64,000 bases of DNA from Notolepis coatsorum. Its lineage: Eukaryota > Chordata > Actinopteri > Aulopiformes > Paralepididae. Position numbers and translations under genes: made by a program. Under the pieces are notes generated by a model that was not told where the DNA came from, ran no database searches, and was given only the letters and a program-made list of their open reading frames with translations. How positions within the stretch are numbered: the stretch's first letter is position 1; every line of letters starts with the position of its first letter. The stretch is from positions 92,398,315 to 92,462,314 of the forward strand of contig OZ020598.1 of assembly GCA_963971535.1 (NCBI GenBank), written 5' to 3'. Below are positions 45,910 to 58,057 of this stretch, one piece after another.

Positions 45910-46430
45910 AGTGATGCTTCTTTAGCATTAGTTACAGTCTTAAAACCAGGGTACAAGAAACTTAGTTTGTTGTAATGCTTGTGTCTTTAATCTGACGTTG
46001 CTGCCTCACCTCCAGACCGTGGCAGCCACATACAGTAGACCTGTTCGCTGTCCACGTCAGACTCGGTGATCATGCGCATGAAGGAACAAAAGGAACAGAA
46101 TACTGGTCAGAACAACGGGGCAGACTACAATATATTCGCATTTGTTAGCCATGCTAGCGATCTAAACAATCACTCCATGCCAAAGCTAGATATGTAAAAG
46201 GTGAACGACTCACACTCCCAGCCGTGCTGATTTGGCTAAATGACACCCAGCTGTTTTCGTTTGAAACTACTTTTAGTCAGAGGAGTGTCATCATGGTTTC
46301 TCCATAGAGCCCCGTCATACTTTTTTAGCGCAGCAGCTCACGCAGGTCCGGGGTAACTTAGTCACGTGACTCAGTGGGTGTTGCTGATTGGCTCGAACAC
46401 GGTATGTTTGTATACAGCGAACAGGTCAAT
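45910..46430. other. Mostly no gene seen; contains one weak exon candidate
   Basis: Unique-looking sequence. Apart from the exon candidate at 46010-46102, nothing is recognised. Confidence 0.35.
46010..46102 (-). CDS. Candidate internal exon (weak), unknown protein
   Basis: On the minus strand ttctgaccag precedes a 93-bp open stretch encoding FCSFCSFMRMITESDVDSEQ, then VYCMWLPRSG. It ends at a strong donor, GGAG|GTGAGG. The exon length is a multiple of 3. The segment VYCMW resembles the 'V.C.WF' pattern of small chromatin or DUF-type beta-barrel domains, but no family is claimed. The acceptor is ordinary, and no neighbouring exon was found in the window. Confidence 0.3.
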
Positions 46431-46431
46431 A

Positions 46432-46835
46432 GGGAGGTGTAGTCTGACTTTGGACCGCCCGCGAGGTCCACCCTGTATAGGGATTTATCATCATTGGGAA
46501 AATGGATTATCGGCTATTGTAACAATTCTGCCTCATGAACATTGAAAATGTTTCCATTTTTGCACAAAATGAGTTCCCTTCTATCACTAACATTATTGTT
46601 TAAGCATTTTTGGTTGAAAGAAAATTCAGCGATTTTTTTTTTACGATTAATTGCGAATATTTTCATGTTGAGCTATAGATTGTGGATGAATACGCACAGA
46701 AAGGTACGTCATGCAAATGTACATGCTTTATTTGTTTTAAATGAGGCAATTTTGAAATGGGCAATGGGGAAATACGTTGCAATTTTGCGAGGTGGACTGG
46801 CCGGAAACAGCAATGACGTAACCACTACACCTCCC
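46432..46835. mobile_element. Non-autonomous element with TA target (Tc1/mariner-like MITE)
   Basis: It begins GGGAGGTGTAGT and ends ACTACACCTCCC, a perfect 12-bp inverted repeat. TA flanks it at 46430-46431 and 46836-46837. Inner words also pair (ggaccgcccgcgaggtccacc near 46453 partly with ggtggactggcc near 46790). 404 bp; no transposase. The superfamily is inferred from the TA target only. Confidence 0.7.
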
Positions 46836-46917
46836 TATAGGGACACAACACTGGCTGGCTAACGTTCTGTTTCTACTTCTTCTCTGTCCTCTGGCTGGGC
46901 TGCCGATGTAGTCAAGT

Positions 46918-47480
46918 AAAATAATAATAATAATAATAATGAATTGCATTTATATACCACCACTGGCAGCACCCAACCTTGGGCTACGCAGGCTCAATGG
47001 CTGCTATACAATGGCACCCGGCCGGCACACATTGAGCTGCAGTGCTGCTACATTCATTATGTCATGCAAATAAAAGAAACAGTGGTGGAGTTGTGTAATA
47101 ATTATATAGAGTTATAGTTTTTGCCGACATTGAGCATTTTTGAGGCGGCCCGGGAATCGGCGGAGGCGGCCGCCTCCACATCTTCTATGCAGGAGAAACC
47201 CTAATACAATAAAGCTCATATCCTGAGCCTGGGCAATGTATTCGATTCATTAGGTTATCGGCTGGGTGTCGCTGTGAGGAGCTCATCTATTGAAAATATA
47301 TTGCTTCATCTCTGACGGCTGCATCTAGACAAAGTATTTTATTTAATTATTAAATGTACACATTGAAAGGGCGGTTGTGATGAGAAACTGACTAGATAAA
47401 GGTTGTATTTTCATTGAATTCATGCCGGCTGTGAATCTTAAGTGTAAAACAAAGTTTGTCGAATTGTGTTCCTAGTCTTA
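46918..47480 (-). repeat. (TAA)n-tailed retroposon fragment, then no gene
   Basis: (aataat)n then gaattgcatttatataccac is the reverse of a fish retroposon tail (46918-47080 or so). The remainder is unique-looking with a GC-rich patch (ggcggaggcggccgcctcc, 47158-47178). Confidence 0.4.
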
Positions 47481-47481
47481 C

Positions 47482-47628
<147 letters not shown>

Positions 47629-47639
47629 CTTGTTGAGCT

Positions 47640-48355
47640 ACTGCTGTGCCTTGTTGAGCTTCAAACTCATTAACTCCTTAACTCTCAAACTAAATGAATA
47701 ATGTGCAAAACATACAGCACATGTGTGAGATTATGCGCAAAATAAATGGGTGTTCTGCACCTTTAAGACATTATACGATGCTTTTGTTTGTTTAACCCTT
47801 TGCATCATCTGCTGGTTTGGTAATGCAATGGAAGCACTGAGAAACACCACGAGGAAAGTTGTATAAACGTCTTCTAGGCTGCAGTGCTCATTACTTTTAG
47901 CAGCCTGGAAGACATTTATAGATCCAGATCTCCTAATAAAGCAGAGAACATTCTCTCAGATCCTAGACACCCACTTTTCTTTTTTTCTTTTTTTTCAGCT
48001 TTTGAGTTATTACCTTCCATTACGTCCTTCAGACCACAGGTGATTAAAATGATTGAACAGAAACTCTTAACTTCTTACTTTTTTAGTTATTATTGATCAG
48101 ATTGTTATTTACCTTTTATAGTTCTGTCCAGCAGGTCTGGTCAGTGTACCATTACTTAATTTTTTGCTGATTTCCCAAAATTGGGTTTCCATAATCCACC
48201 ACACTCAATTACTCTTGTCTAAACAGTTTTGCACACATTAATTTCGTTTGACAGTTTTTGAGAGTAAATCAGTTAATTCAATTCAAACCTTGTGTTGTGT
48301 TAATTACAGCTCAATGAAATGATGTAGATGAAATCATAGCAATACATTGTCTTAT
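47640..48355. other. No gene seen
   Basis: AT-rich unique-looking DNA with no recognised repeat ends. Confidence 0.4.
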
Positions 48356-48365
48356 AGGGACATAC

Positions 48366-48428
48366 GGTATTTTGGTTGATAGTGTTTTGGGTGATACAGT
48401 GTTTTTTTGATACAGCGTTTTGGTTGTG
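48366..48428 (+). repeat. 17-bp minisatellite, tiny degenerate array
   Basis: About four units of the form ggtattttggttgata, gtgttttgggtgataca. It is the same unit family as 49511-52426, in the same orientation. Confidence 0.8.
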
Positions 48429-48473
48429 TTACGACCCCTTCCACTCTGTCCGCCTATTCATTTTGATAGTCTT

Positions 48474-49408
48474 AACAGGTTCAGTGCCAGAGGTCGCTGT
48501 GGGCGTATGGCCGTGTGTGCCACCGCTGTAATGAATGGGGATACATGCCGGTGTTTGCAGTGCTAAAACTATATTGAATATTATAGCTATGGATCTAATA
48601 ATATAGTCGATCGTCATTGAGTTTCTTCCGGTCAAGATGCAAAAAAACAGATAATTTCTTCATCCTTACATTTCCGTTTTATACCGTGGTGAATATGAGT
48701 ATAGTTTTAGAGTAATTCTGTGTAATCCCAGGAAATGCCGCCAAACAGCGTTTTACTGCATTTCACTATAAATCGTGCCATTCCTCGCCTGGATCAATAA
48801 TCAATCTGAAATCAACGCTAGATTATCGGTATTATGCTTCATCATGCATGCATGAAAAGGTGGGGGGGGGGTTTCTATGCTTCGATCATCACCAACGGAA
48901 TACGTTACACAGTACATTACAGACACGCTCTCCGATCACAGGGAAGGAATTATCGGATCAACGCAAGATTGATAACATATAGCCCTTACCTTGTCTATGA
49001 TGTACTGCAAAAAGAATATTCCAATTATCTGATCGCCATTCCAAGTACTGATCGCGATCGTGTTTCCAACGTAATCCAGCATTGAACATGAATCCCGAGC
49101 CTTGTCGATGCATGTGTTATAACCGCTTGCCTTGCCCGAGTAGTTAGACCCCGCCCACACGCCGCAGCACGGCCCAGACACCAAGCCACACCGTTTCAAA
49201 TGTAGTGCAATAGTGGCCGCAAGGCGTTAGGCGGCGGTATTGGACGTTTGCGATCTCAGACCCATTCCCAATGATAACATCAGGCTGGATGGATGAATTA
49301 TGAATGGAAATAGCGAATAAAAGAAATAACAACCAAAACCCGACTTTTCTCGGGTTTGTCGCTCAAGCGATGGCGAATTAACCCGATTTATGGCGGGTCT
49401 GGCGTCCA
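48474..49408. mobile_element. Possible piggyBac-like element (low confidence)
   Basis: TTAA at about 48472 is followed by CAGGTTCAGTGCCAGA. At the right, TCTGGCGTCCAATGTG is followed by TTAA at 49407-49410. The inverted match is only about 10 of 18. The interior has no transposase; gactttctcgggtttgtc and atcgatc-rich text is unexplained. Confidence 0.25.
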
Positions 49409-49510
49409 ATGTGTTAACAGGTACTGGAGGTGTGCGTGGCTGGAGCGCTAATCAGTGAAACTGGGCACGTAAATTAAAAAAATTATTTCCTTGTCTGCGT
49501 CTTCCTCTTT

Positions 49511-52426
49511 GGTGATTTGAGTGATAAGGTGTTTTGAGTGATAAGGTGTTTTGAGTGATAAGGTGTTTTGAGTGATAAGGTGTTTTGGGTTTTAAGGTGT
49601 TTTGGTTGATAGGGTGTTTTGGGTGATAAGGTGTTTTGGGTGATAAGGTGTTTTGGGTGATAAGGTGTTTTGGGTGATAAGGTGTTTTGGGTGATAAGGT
49701 GTTTTGGGTGATACAGTGTTTTGGGTGATAAGGTGTTTTGGGTGATAAGGTGTTTTGGTTAATACAGTGTTTTGGGTGATAAGGTGTTTTGGTTGATAAG
49801 GTGTTTTGGGTGATAAGGTGTTTTGGGTGATAAGGTGTTTTGGGTGATAAGGTGTTTTGGGTAATAAGGTGTTTTGGGTGATACAGTGTTTTGGTTGATA
49901 AGGTGTTTTGGGTGATAAGGTGTTTTGGGTGATAAGGTGTTTTGGGTGATAAGGTGTTTTGGATGATAAGGTGTTTTGGTTGATACAGTGTTTTGGCTGA
50001 TAAGGTGTTTTGGGTGATAAGGTGTTTTGGTTGATACAGTGTTTTGGGTGATAAGGTGTTTTGGGTGATAAGGTGTTTTGGGTGATAAGGTGTTTTGGTT
50101 AATACAGTGTTTTGGGTGATAAGGTGTTTTGGGTGATAAGGTGTTTTGGGTGATAAGGTGTTTTGGTTGATACAGTGTTTTGGTTGATAAGGTGTTTTGG
50201 GTGATAAGGTGTTTTGGGTGATAAGGTGTTTTGGTTAATACAGTGTTTTGGGTGATAAGGTGTTTTGGGTGATAAGGCGTGTTGGGTGATAAGGTGTTTT
50301 GGGTGATAATGCGTGTTGGGTGATAAGGAGTTTTGGGTGATAAGGCGTGTTGGGTGATAAGGTGTTTTGGTTGATAAGGTGTTTTGGGTGATAATGTGTT
50401 TTGGGTGATAAGGTGTTTTGGGTGATAAGGTGTGTTGGGTGATAAGGTGTTTTGGGTGATAAGGCGTGTTGGGTGATAAGGTGTTTTGGGTGATAAGGCG
50501 TGTTGGGTGATAAGGTGTTTTGGGTGATAAGGAGTTTTGGGTGATAAGGCGTGTTGGGTGATAAGGTGTTTTGGTTGATAAGGTGTTTTGGGTGATAAGG
50601 TGTTTTGGGTGATAAGGTGTTTTGGGTGATAAGGTGTTTTGGTTAATACAGTGTTTTGGGTGATAAGGTGTTTTGGGTGATAAGGCGTGTTGGGTGATAA
50701 GGTGTTTTGGGTGATAATGCGTGTTGGGTGATAAGGAGTTTTGGGTGATAAGGCGTGTTGGGTGATAAGGTGTTTTGGTTGATAAGGTGTTTTGGGTGAT
50801 AATGTGTTTTGGGTGATAAGGTGTTTTGGGTGATAAGGTGTGTTGGGTGATAAGGTGTTTTGGGTGATAAGGCGTGTTGGGTGATAAGGAGTTTTGGGTG
50901 ATAAGGTGTTTTGGGTGATAAGGTGTTTTGGGTGATAAGGTGTTTTGGGTGATAAGGTGTTTTGGTTAATACAGTGTTTTGGGTGATAAGGTGTTTTGGG
51001 TGATAAGGTGTTTTGGTTAATACAGTGTTTTGGGTGATAAGGTGTTTTGGGTGATAAGGTGTTTTGGGTGATAAGGTGTTTTGGTTGATACAGTGTTTTT
51101 GTTGATACAGTGTTTTGGGTGATAAGGTGTTTTGGGTGATAAGGTGTTTTGGTTAATACAGTGTTTTGGGTGATAAGGTGTTTTGGGTGATAAGGTGTTT
51201 TGGGTGATAAGGTGTTTTGGTTGATACAGTGTTTTGGTTGATAAGGTGTTTTGGGTGATAAGGTGTTTTGGGTGATAAGGTGTTTTGGTTAATACAGTGT
51301 TTTGGGTGATAAGGTGTTTTGGGTGATACGGTGTTTTGGGTGATAAGGTGTTTTGGTTGATACAGTGTTTTGGGCGATAAGGTGTTTTGGGTGATAAGGT
51401 GTTTTGGGTGATAAGGTGTTTTGGGTGATAAGGTGTTTTGGGTGATAAGGTGTTTTGGTTGATAAGGTGTTTTGGGTGATAAGGTGTTTTGGGTGATAAG
51501 GTGTTTTGGTTGATACAGTGTTTTGGGTGATAAGGTGTTTTGGGTGATAAGGTGTTTTGGTTGATACAGTGTTTTGGTTGATACAGTGTTTTGGGTGATA
51601 AGGTGTTTTGGGTGATAAGGTGTTTTGGTTGATAAGGTGTTTTGGGTGATAAGGTGTTTTGGTTGATAAGGTGTTTTGGGTGATAAGGTGTTTTGGTTGA
51701 TACAGTGTTTTGGGTGATAAGGTGTTTTGGTTGATACATTGTTTTGGTTGATAAGGTGTTTTGGGTGATAAGGTGTTTTGGGTGATAAGGTGTTTTGGTT
51801 GATACAGTGTTTTGGGTGATACAGTGTTTTGGTTGATACAGTGTTTTTGGTGATAAGGTGTTTTGGGTGATACAGTGTTTTGGTTGATAAGGTGTTTTGG
51901 GTGATAAGGTGTTTTGGTTGATAGTGTTTTGGGTGATAAGGTGTTTTGGGTGATAAGGTGTTTTGGTTGATACAGTGTTTTGGTTGATAATGTGTTTTGG
52001 GAGATAAGGTGTTTTGGGTGATAATGTGTTTTGGGAGATAAGGTGTTTTGGGTGATAATGTGTTTTGGGTGATAAGGTGTTTTGGTTAATACAGTGTTTT
52101 GGGTGATAAGGTGTTTTGGGTGATAAGGTGTTTTGGGTGATAAGGTGTTTTGGGTGATAAGGTGTGTTGGGTGATAAGGTGTTTTGGGTGATAAGGCGTG
52201 TTGGGTGATAAGGTGTTTTGGGTGATAAGGCGTGTTGGGTGATAAGGTGTTTTGGGTTATAAGGCGTGTTGGGTGATAAGGAGTTTTGGGTGATAAGGCG
52301 TGTTGGGTGATAAGGTGTTTTGGTTGATAAGGTGTTTTGGGTGATAAGGTGTTTTGGGTGATAATGTGTTTTGGTTGATACAGTGTTTTGGGTGATAAGG
52401 TGTTTTGGGTGATAAGATGTTTTGGT
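49511..52426 (+). repeat. 17-bp minisatellite, main array (about 171 copies)
   Basis: The unit is gggtgataaggtgtttt. Regular variants are ggttgata, ggttaata, gatacagtg, gataaggcgtg and gataaggag. Blocks of several units recur: for example the order in 50270-50400 recurs at 50680-50810. A 475-residue minus open frame (51017-52444) only reflects stop-free units and is not a gene. The right end runs into the head of a SINE at about 52427. Confidence 0.95.
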
Positions 52427-52643
52427 TCCCAGTTCGATTCTCACTCCTCCCGGGCAGAGTGTCTACGTGTCTTTGAGCAAGACACTTAACCCCTAACTGC
52501 TACCGATGAGCAGCTTGGCACCTTGCATGGTTGCCTCTTTGTGTGTAAATGTGAGTGTGAGTGAATGGGTAAAATGTGAGGAACAAATAGTAAAAAGCTT
52601 TGGATAAAAGTGCTATATAAATGCAGCCATTTACCATTTACCC
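52427..52643 (+). mobile_element. tRNA-derived SINE (V-SINE-like), copy 2, head cut by the array
   Basis: It begins inside the tRNA-like head at ggttcccagttcgattctca, which contains the B-box (agttcgattct). It continues through ctttgagcaagacacttaac and ends gtgctatataaatgcagcca then tttaccatttacc. The A-box half of the head is replaced by the 17-bp array. Compare the full copy at 39724-39962. Confidence 0.75.
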
Positions 52644-53149
52644 CGACAGGCCTCTATTGCAATGTGCAAATTGACACTGGATAAATGCATACTATACATA
52701 TGGGGCACCGTGTGTAATGTGTAACTAGGAGGGATATATGTGGAGAGACACATTTAAATTGACAATCGACTAAATCAATCTCAGTAAGAATTTAGAATTC
52801 CAAACCTGCATGCTGCTCACCCACAGTACTTTCACAGTAATTGTATTCATATCATCTTATTTAAACACTGAGAAACTTGTCATTGCTCATCATTTCAGGG
52901 TAATTTCAAGGTAATGAAGCTGAGTTGTGGGTGGAAGGAGAAGTGTACTCTAGGTTCTAGACCTGTCTCATGTGAGAGCGCTGGTTTAAAACAGCGGTTC
53001 TCAAACTACGGGTCGTGACAGGTGGGTAGGTGACAGTGGGGTCGTGCATTGGCAAGTAAAATAAGAAAAACATATTCTAATACATTATGCATGATCAAGT
53101 TCAACTACTGTACGTGTGCTTTTATTTTGATATTCCTTAATTCCTTAAA
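52644..53149. other. No gene seen; one hAT-like end
   Basis: cagcggttctcaaactacgg then gtcgtgac at 52993-53020 is the classic left end of Charlie-like hATs. No right end or TSD was found. Confidence 0.45.
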
Positions 53150-55326
53150 GAGTCACTAGATAGTCACTAGACTAGAGAGTCACTGGAGTCACTAGAGTCA
53201 CTAGACTAGAGAGTCACTAGAGTCACTAGAGTCACTAGAGTCACTAGAGTCATTAGAGTCACTAGACTAGAGAGTCACTGGAGTCACTAGAGTCACTAGA
53301 CTAGAGAGTCACTAGAGTCACTAGAGTCACTAGAGTCATTAGAGTCACTAGACTAGAGAGTCACTAGAGTCACTAGAGTCACTAGACTAGAGAGTCACTA
53401 GAGTCACTAGAGTCACTAGAGTCACTAGAGAGTCACTAGAGTCACTAGAGTCACTAGAGTCACTAGAGTCACTAGAGTCACTAGAGTCACTAGAGTTACT
53501 AGAGTCACTAGAGAGTCACTAGAGTCACTAGAGTCACTAGAGTCACTAGAGTCACTAGAGAGTCACTAGAGTCACTAGAGTCACTAGAGTCACTAGAGAG
53601 TCACTAGAGTCACTAGAGTCACTAGAGAGTCACTAGAGAGTCACTAGAGTCACTAGAGAGTCACTAGAGTCACTAGAGTCACTAGAGTCACTAGAGTCAC
53701 TAGAGTCACTAGAGTCACTAGAGTCACTAGAGAGTCACTAGAGAGTCACTAGAGTCACTAGAGTCACTAGAGAGTCACTAGAGTCACTAGAGTCACTAGA
53801 GTCACTAGAGTCACTAGAGTCACTAGAGAGTCACTAGAGTCACTAGAGTCACTAGAGAGTCACTAGAGTCACTAGAGTCACTAGAGTCACTAGAGAGTCA
53901 CTAGAGTCACTAGAGAGTCATTAGAGAGTCATTAGAGTCACTAGACTAGAGAGTCACTAGAGAGTCACTAGAGTCACTAGAGTCACTAGAGAGTCACTAG
54001 AGTCACTAGAGTCACTAGAGTCACTAGAGTCACTAGAGTCACTAGAGTCACTAGAGTCACTAGAGAGTCACTAGAGTCACTAGAGTCACTAGAGCCACTA
54101 GAGAGTCACTAGAGAGTCACTAGAGTCACTAGAGTCACTAGAGTCACTAGAGAGTCACTAGAGTCACTAGAGAGCCACTAGAGTCACTAGAGTCACTAGA
54201 GTCACTAGAGAGTCACTAGAGTCACTAGAGTCACTAGAGCCACTAGAGAGTCACTAGAGAGTCACTAGAGTCACTAGAGTCACTAGAGTCACTAGAGAGT
54301 CACTAGAGAGTCACTAGAGTCACTAGAGTCACTAGAGTCACTAGAGTCACTAGAGAGTCACTAGAGTCACTAGAGTCACTAGAGTCACTAGAGCGTCACT
54401 AGAGAGTCACTAGAGTCACTAGAGTCACTAGAGTCACTAGAGTCACTAGAGTCACTAGAGCGTCACTAGAGAGTCACTAGAGTCACTAGAGTCACTAGAG
54501 AGTCACTAGAGTCACTAGAGTCACTAGAGCGTCACTAGAGAGTCACTAGAGAGTCACTAGAGTCACTAGAGTCACTAGAGTCACTAGAGTCACTAGAGAG
54601 TCACTAGAGTCACTAGAGTCACTAGAGTCACTAGAGAGTCACTAGAGTCACTAGAGTCACTAGAGCGTCACTAGAGTCACTAGAGTCACTAGAGTCACTA
54701 GAGAGTCACTAGAGTCACTAGAGTCACTAGAGTCACTAGAGTCACTAGAGTCACTAGAGAGTCACTAGAGTCACTAGAGTCACTAGAGTCACTAGAGAGT
54801 CACTAGAGTCACTAGAGTCACTAGAGAGTCACTAGAGTCACTAGAGTCACTAGAGAGTCACTAGAGTCACTAGAGTCACTAGAGTCACTAGAGAGTCACT
54901 AGAGTCACTAGAGTCACTAGAGCGTCACTAGAGAGTCACTAGAGTCACTAGAGTCACTAGAGAGTCACTAGAGTCACTAGAGTCACTAGAGAGTCACTAG
55001 AGTCACTAGAGTCACTAGAGTCACTAGAGAGTCACTAGAGTCACTAGAGTCACTAGAGTCACTAGAGTCACTAGAGCGTCACTAGAGAGTCACTAGAGAG
55101 TCACTAGAGTCACTAGAGTCACTAGAGTCACTAGAGCGTCACTAGAGAGTCACTAGAGTCACTAGAGTCACTAGAGTCACTAGAGAGTCACTAGAGTCAC
55201 TAGAGTCACTAGAGAGTCACTAGAGTCACTAGAGTCACTAGAGTCACTAGAGAGTCACTAGAGTCACTAGAGTCACTAGAGTCACTAGAGTCACTAGAGC
55301 GTCACTAGAGAGTCACTAGAGAGTCA
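53150..55326 (+). repeat. 9/11-bp minisatellite, agtcactag with or without ag (about 230 units)
   Basis: The units agtcactag (9 bp) and agagtcactag (11 bp) are mixed in an irregular order, with rarer actagag (left end only), agcgtcactag (right half mainly) and agccactag forms. The left end keeps older variants (cactgg, cattag, actagactagag). No stop-free frame of length exists. Confidence 0.95.
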
Positions 55327-55940
55327 GTGGCTCCCAGTGACGAGTGAGTTAACGAGGGCATCGGCCACACATTGGGCGCTTCATCGGAGAGGAATAAGAT
55401 TTTTTTTAACTTTTATTTTATGTCAGTTTAGAGAATGTTTGGTGGAGTGTAGTGTAGTAAATCTGGCCCCTGTACGCTGTCCCCCTGCCCTCTCACCCAA
55501 CCACCCCCCCCCTCACTGCCCCTGGCCCTCTCACCCAGCACCCTGGCCGTAATGTAGTGGAGTAAAGACATAATTGTTTTAATGATTAACATTTAATGAT
55601 TAACATTGGACACCTCGTTACTCCCTACTAAATTAAATTGGAATAGAACATCGGGACATTGGATTATACAGACTGTATAAACCAGAGCCTCTAGGTGGCG
55701 TTATACACACGTGAGAACAGTCAATCACTCCTACACACATTGTAGAAGAAGATAATTCATGCATGAACAACTGGTGCTCTCATCATGGCAGGTTGAGGCA
55801 TATCTCCCACAAGACCCAACAGATGGCATTAGCAGTAAATGTCATGAGAATTTAAAATATTACATAAAATTGCTTTCATTACCAATGGATGTGCACAGTG
55901 AATCAAATAATAGTCTTTAGGAAGGAGTCCTCGGTTTAGA
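55327..55940. other. No gene seen
   Basis: Unique-looking; a pyrimidine-rich patch lies at 55480-55545. Confidence 0.4.
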
Positions 55941-56095
55941 TGCGGCTACTTTGATACAACCTATACATCATATACATGGTCTTAATGCTAGGCTACTGTG
56001 ATACAACCTATACATGATCAGATACATGGTCCTAATACTAGGCTACTGTGATACAACCTATACATGATCAGATACATGGTCCTAATGTGAGGCTT
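55941..56095 (+). repeat. 50-bp tandem repeat (3 copies)
   Basis: ggctact(t/g)tgatacaacc followed by tatacat ... catggt(c/t)(c/t)taat, three times. The first copy is slightly shorter. Confidence 0.85.
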
Positions 56096-56440
56096 ATTTT
56101 CTTGCAGTCACGCCTACTTTTGGTAGAAAACACAGACACCATTCCAATAGATCGCTATTATATACTTTATAAAAGCTGTTGGCAGGATTATTACATAGCT
56201 TTAAATGTTTGTTTTGTTACTGCATCAAGTTATGACAAGCAATTGCCTTCCAACACTGGCTGCCATCGACTGTTCAAGCTATTTTGAAAATGTATTGATC
56301 AGTCATGCAAGGCAAGAGGAGAATGGAGTTGGTGTGTGTGTGGGGGCGGGGGTGCATACAAGTTTAGAGAGAGAGACAAAACTATTTCTGGCTGTTTTGT
56401 TACGTTGTACTTTTGCTTTTGACACTTAAATACATTTTAT
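56096..56440. other. No gene seen
   Basis: Small open frames; no recognised motif. Confidence 0.4.
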
Positions 56441-56574
56441 CACCAGATAAATACTTTAACTTTACCAACGGTAAGTGATTTTCTCATGGGTGACTTTTAC
56501 CGGAGTCACTATCAAGTAAGATATCTTTACTTTTACTCAAATACAGCTTTCAAGTCCTAAATACACCACTGTGT
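56441..56574 (+). mobile_element. hAT-like right end (taaaagta-rich family)
   Basis: Tact-rich text ends caagtcctaaatacaccactg, similar to ends of the CAGTGGTG...hAT family. The left end is not found. Confidence 0.4.
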
Positions 56575-56636
56575 GAGAGTGACATGATTCACTGTGACAG
56601 AACTTCACTCATGATCAGGTCATTGGTCCCTAACAT

Positions 56637-57660
56637 GACAGATGGAGAGAGGAGAGGAGAGGAGAGGAGAGGAGAGGAGAGGAGAGGAGAGGAGAGGAGA
56701 GGAGAGGAGAGGAGAGGAGAGGAGAGGAGAGGAGAGGAGAGGAGAGGAGAGGAGAGGATGCGAGAGGCGAGGAGAGGATGCGAGAGGAGAGCAAATGATA
56801 GGGAAGGAAGCAAAGGTGATTGGTCCCTGACATAACAGACAGATGGAGAGGAGGGGAGAGGAAAAAAGTGGAGAGGACAGCAGACAGGAGAATAGAGAAG
56901 GGGAGAGGAGAGGAGTGGAGAGGAGAGGAGAGAAGAGCAAAGGATCGGAAAAGAAGCAAAGGTGATTTGTCCCTGACATAACAGATTGAGAGAGGAGGGG
57001 AGAGGAAAGGAGTGGAGAGGAGAGGACAGCAGAGAGGAGAAGAGAGGAAGGGATAGGAAAGAATGGGAGAGGAAAGCAAAGGAGTGGAAAGAAAGTGATG
57101 AGAGAATTGAGGACAAGGGAGAGGAGAGGAGGGAATATAAGCGAGGAGGAGAAGGGAGGACAGGAGATAATGGGAGAGGTGAAGAGGAAAGAGGAGTAAA
57201 TGGGGGAGGAGAGAGGAGTGAATGGGAGAGGAGAGCAAAGGATAGGAACGGAAGTGATGAGAGGAGTGGAGAGGATGGAAGAGGAGAGGAGGGACGAGGA
57301 GAGGTGGGAAGAGGACTGAAGAGGAGATATTCAGAGAGGAGAACAAAGGATAGGAAAATAAGTGATGACAGGAGAGAAGAGAAGATGAGTGAAGAGGAGA
57401 GCAGTGGGGATGAGAGAGGGGAGGTGATGAGAAGAGAGAATGGGAGAGGAGAGCAAGGGATAGGAAGGTAAAGGAAAGGAGAGGAGAGGAGGGGAGTGGG
57501 GAGAATAGCAGAGGAGGGATAGCAAAGTAAAGCAGGAGGAGCGGAGAGCAGGGAGGAGAGGAAGGGAGAAAACAGCAGAGGTGATGAGAAGGGAGGAAGG
57601 GAGAGCTGGACGTAAGAATGGAGGAATGAAAAGGAAAAACACTACGAACACGCTGCCAAC
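56637..57660 (+). repeat. Purine-rich satellite, block 1 with (GGAGA)n
   Basis: 56644-56758 is almost pure (ggaga)n. It continues to about 57660 as degenerate gagagga-rich purine DNA with several internal duplications (ggtgat(t)ggtccctgacata then acagac at 56815 and 56960). Minus-strand serine/leucine-rich frames are artefacts. Confidence 0.93.
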
Positions 57661-58057
57661 CGAGTGATGAAAAGCACAACAGTGACTAGGTTTCATTCAT
57701 TGGCCATAATGGGGAGCAGGCAGAGAGCCAGGAGGACAATCCCCACAAGTCACGCCTCACAAAAGTCTTCATCTACTTTCTGGCCTTTTCTTGCCCTCTT
57801 TTGCGAGAATGAATGTTGATCTTGACTTATTTGTAGTGTGTTTCAATCAATTCCTGTCACATCCACGAACAAAGAAAAAAGAAACATCTTTAAAGCCTGT
57901 CACTAAATCATTACATGTACAATATTAATGCAAATGTTATGTACGTCAGAGATTTATTTGGTAGTGCATTTGAACTTAAGGGTCACACCCCCCATTGCTG
58001 CAAAATATATGCAAAATGGACATGCATAATCTATTGACAATGTGTCCCATTAAAAGA
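57661..58057. other. No gene seen
   Basis: A mixed-base interval between two purine blocks; nothing recognised. Confidence 0.45.

Noticed and set aside
46542-46862. 106-residue plus-strand frame with hydrophobic segments
   Set aside because: It lies inside the TA-flanked MITE and crosses its right end; it is AT-rich chance coding.
51017-52444. 475-residue histidine/threonine-rich minus-strand frame
   Set aside because: Translation of stop-free 17-bp units; three units make one 17-residue period.
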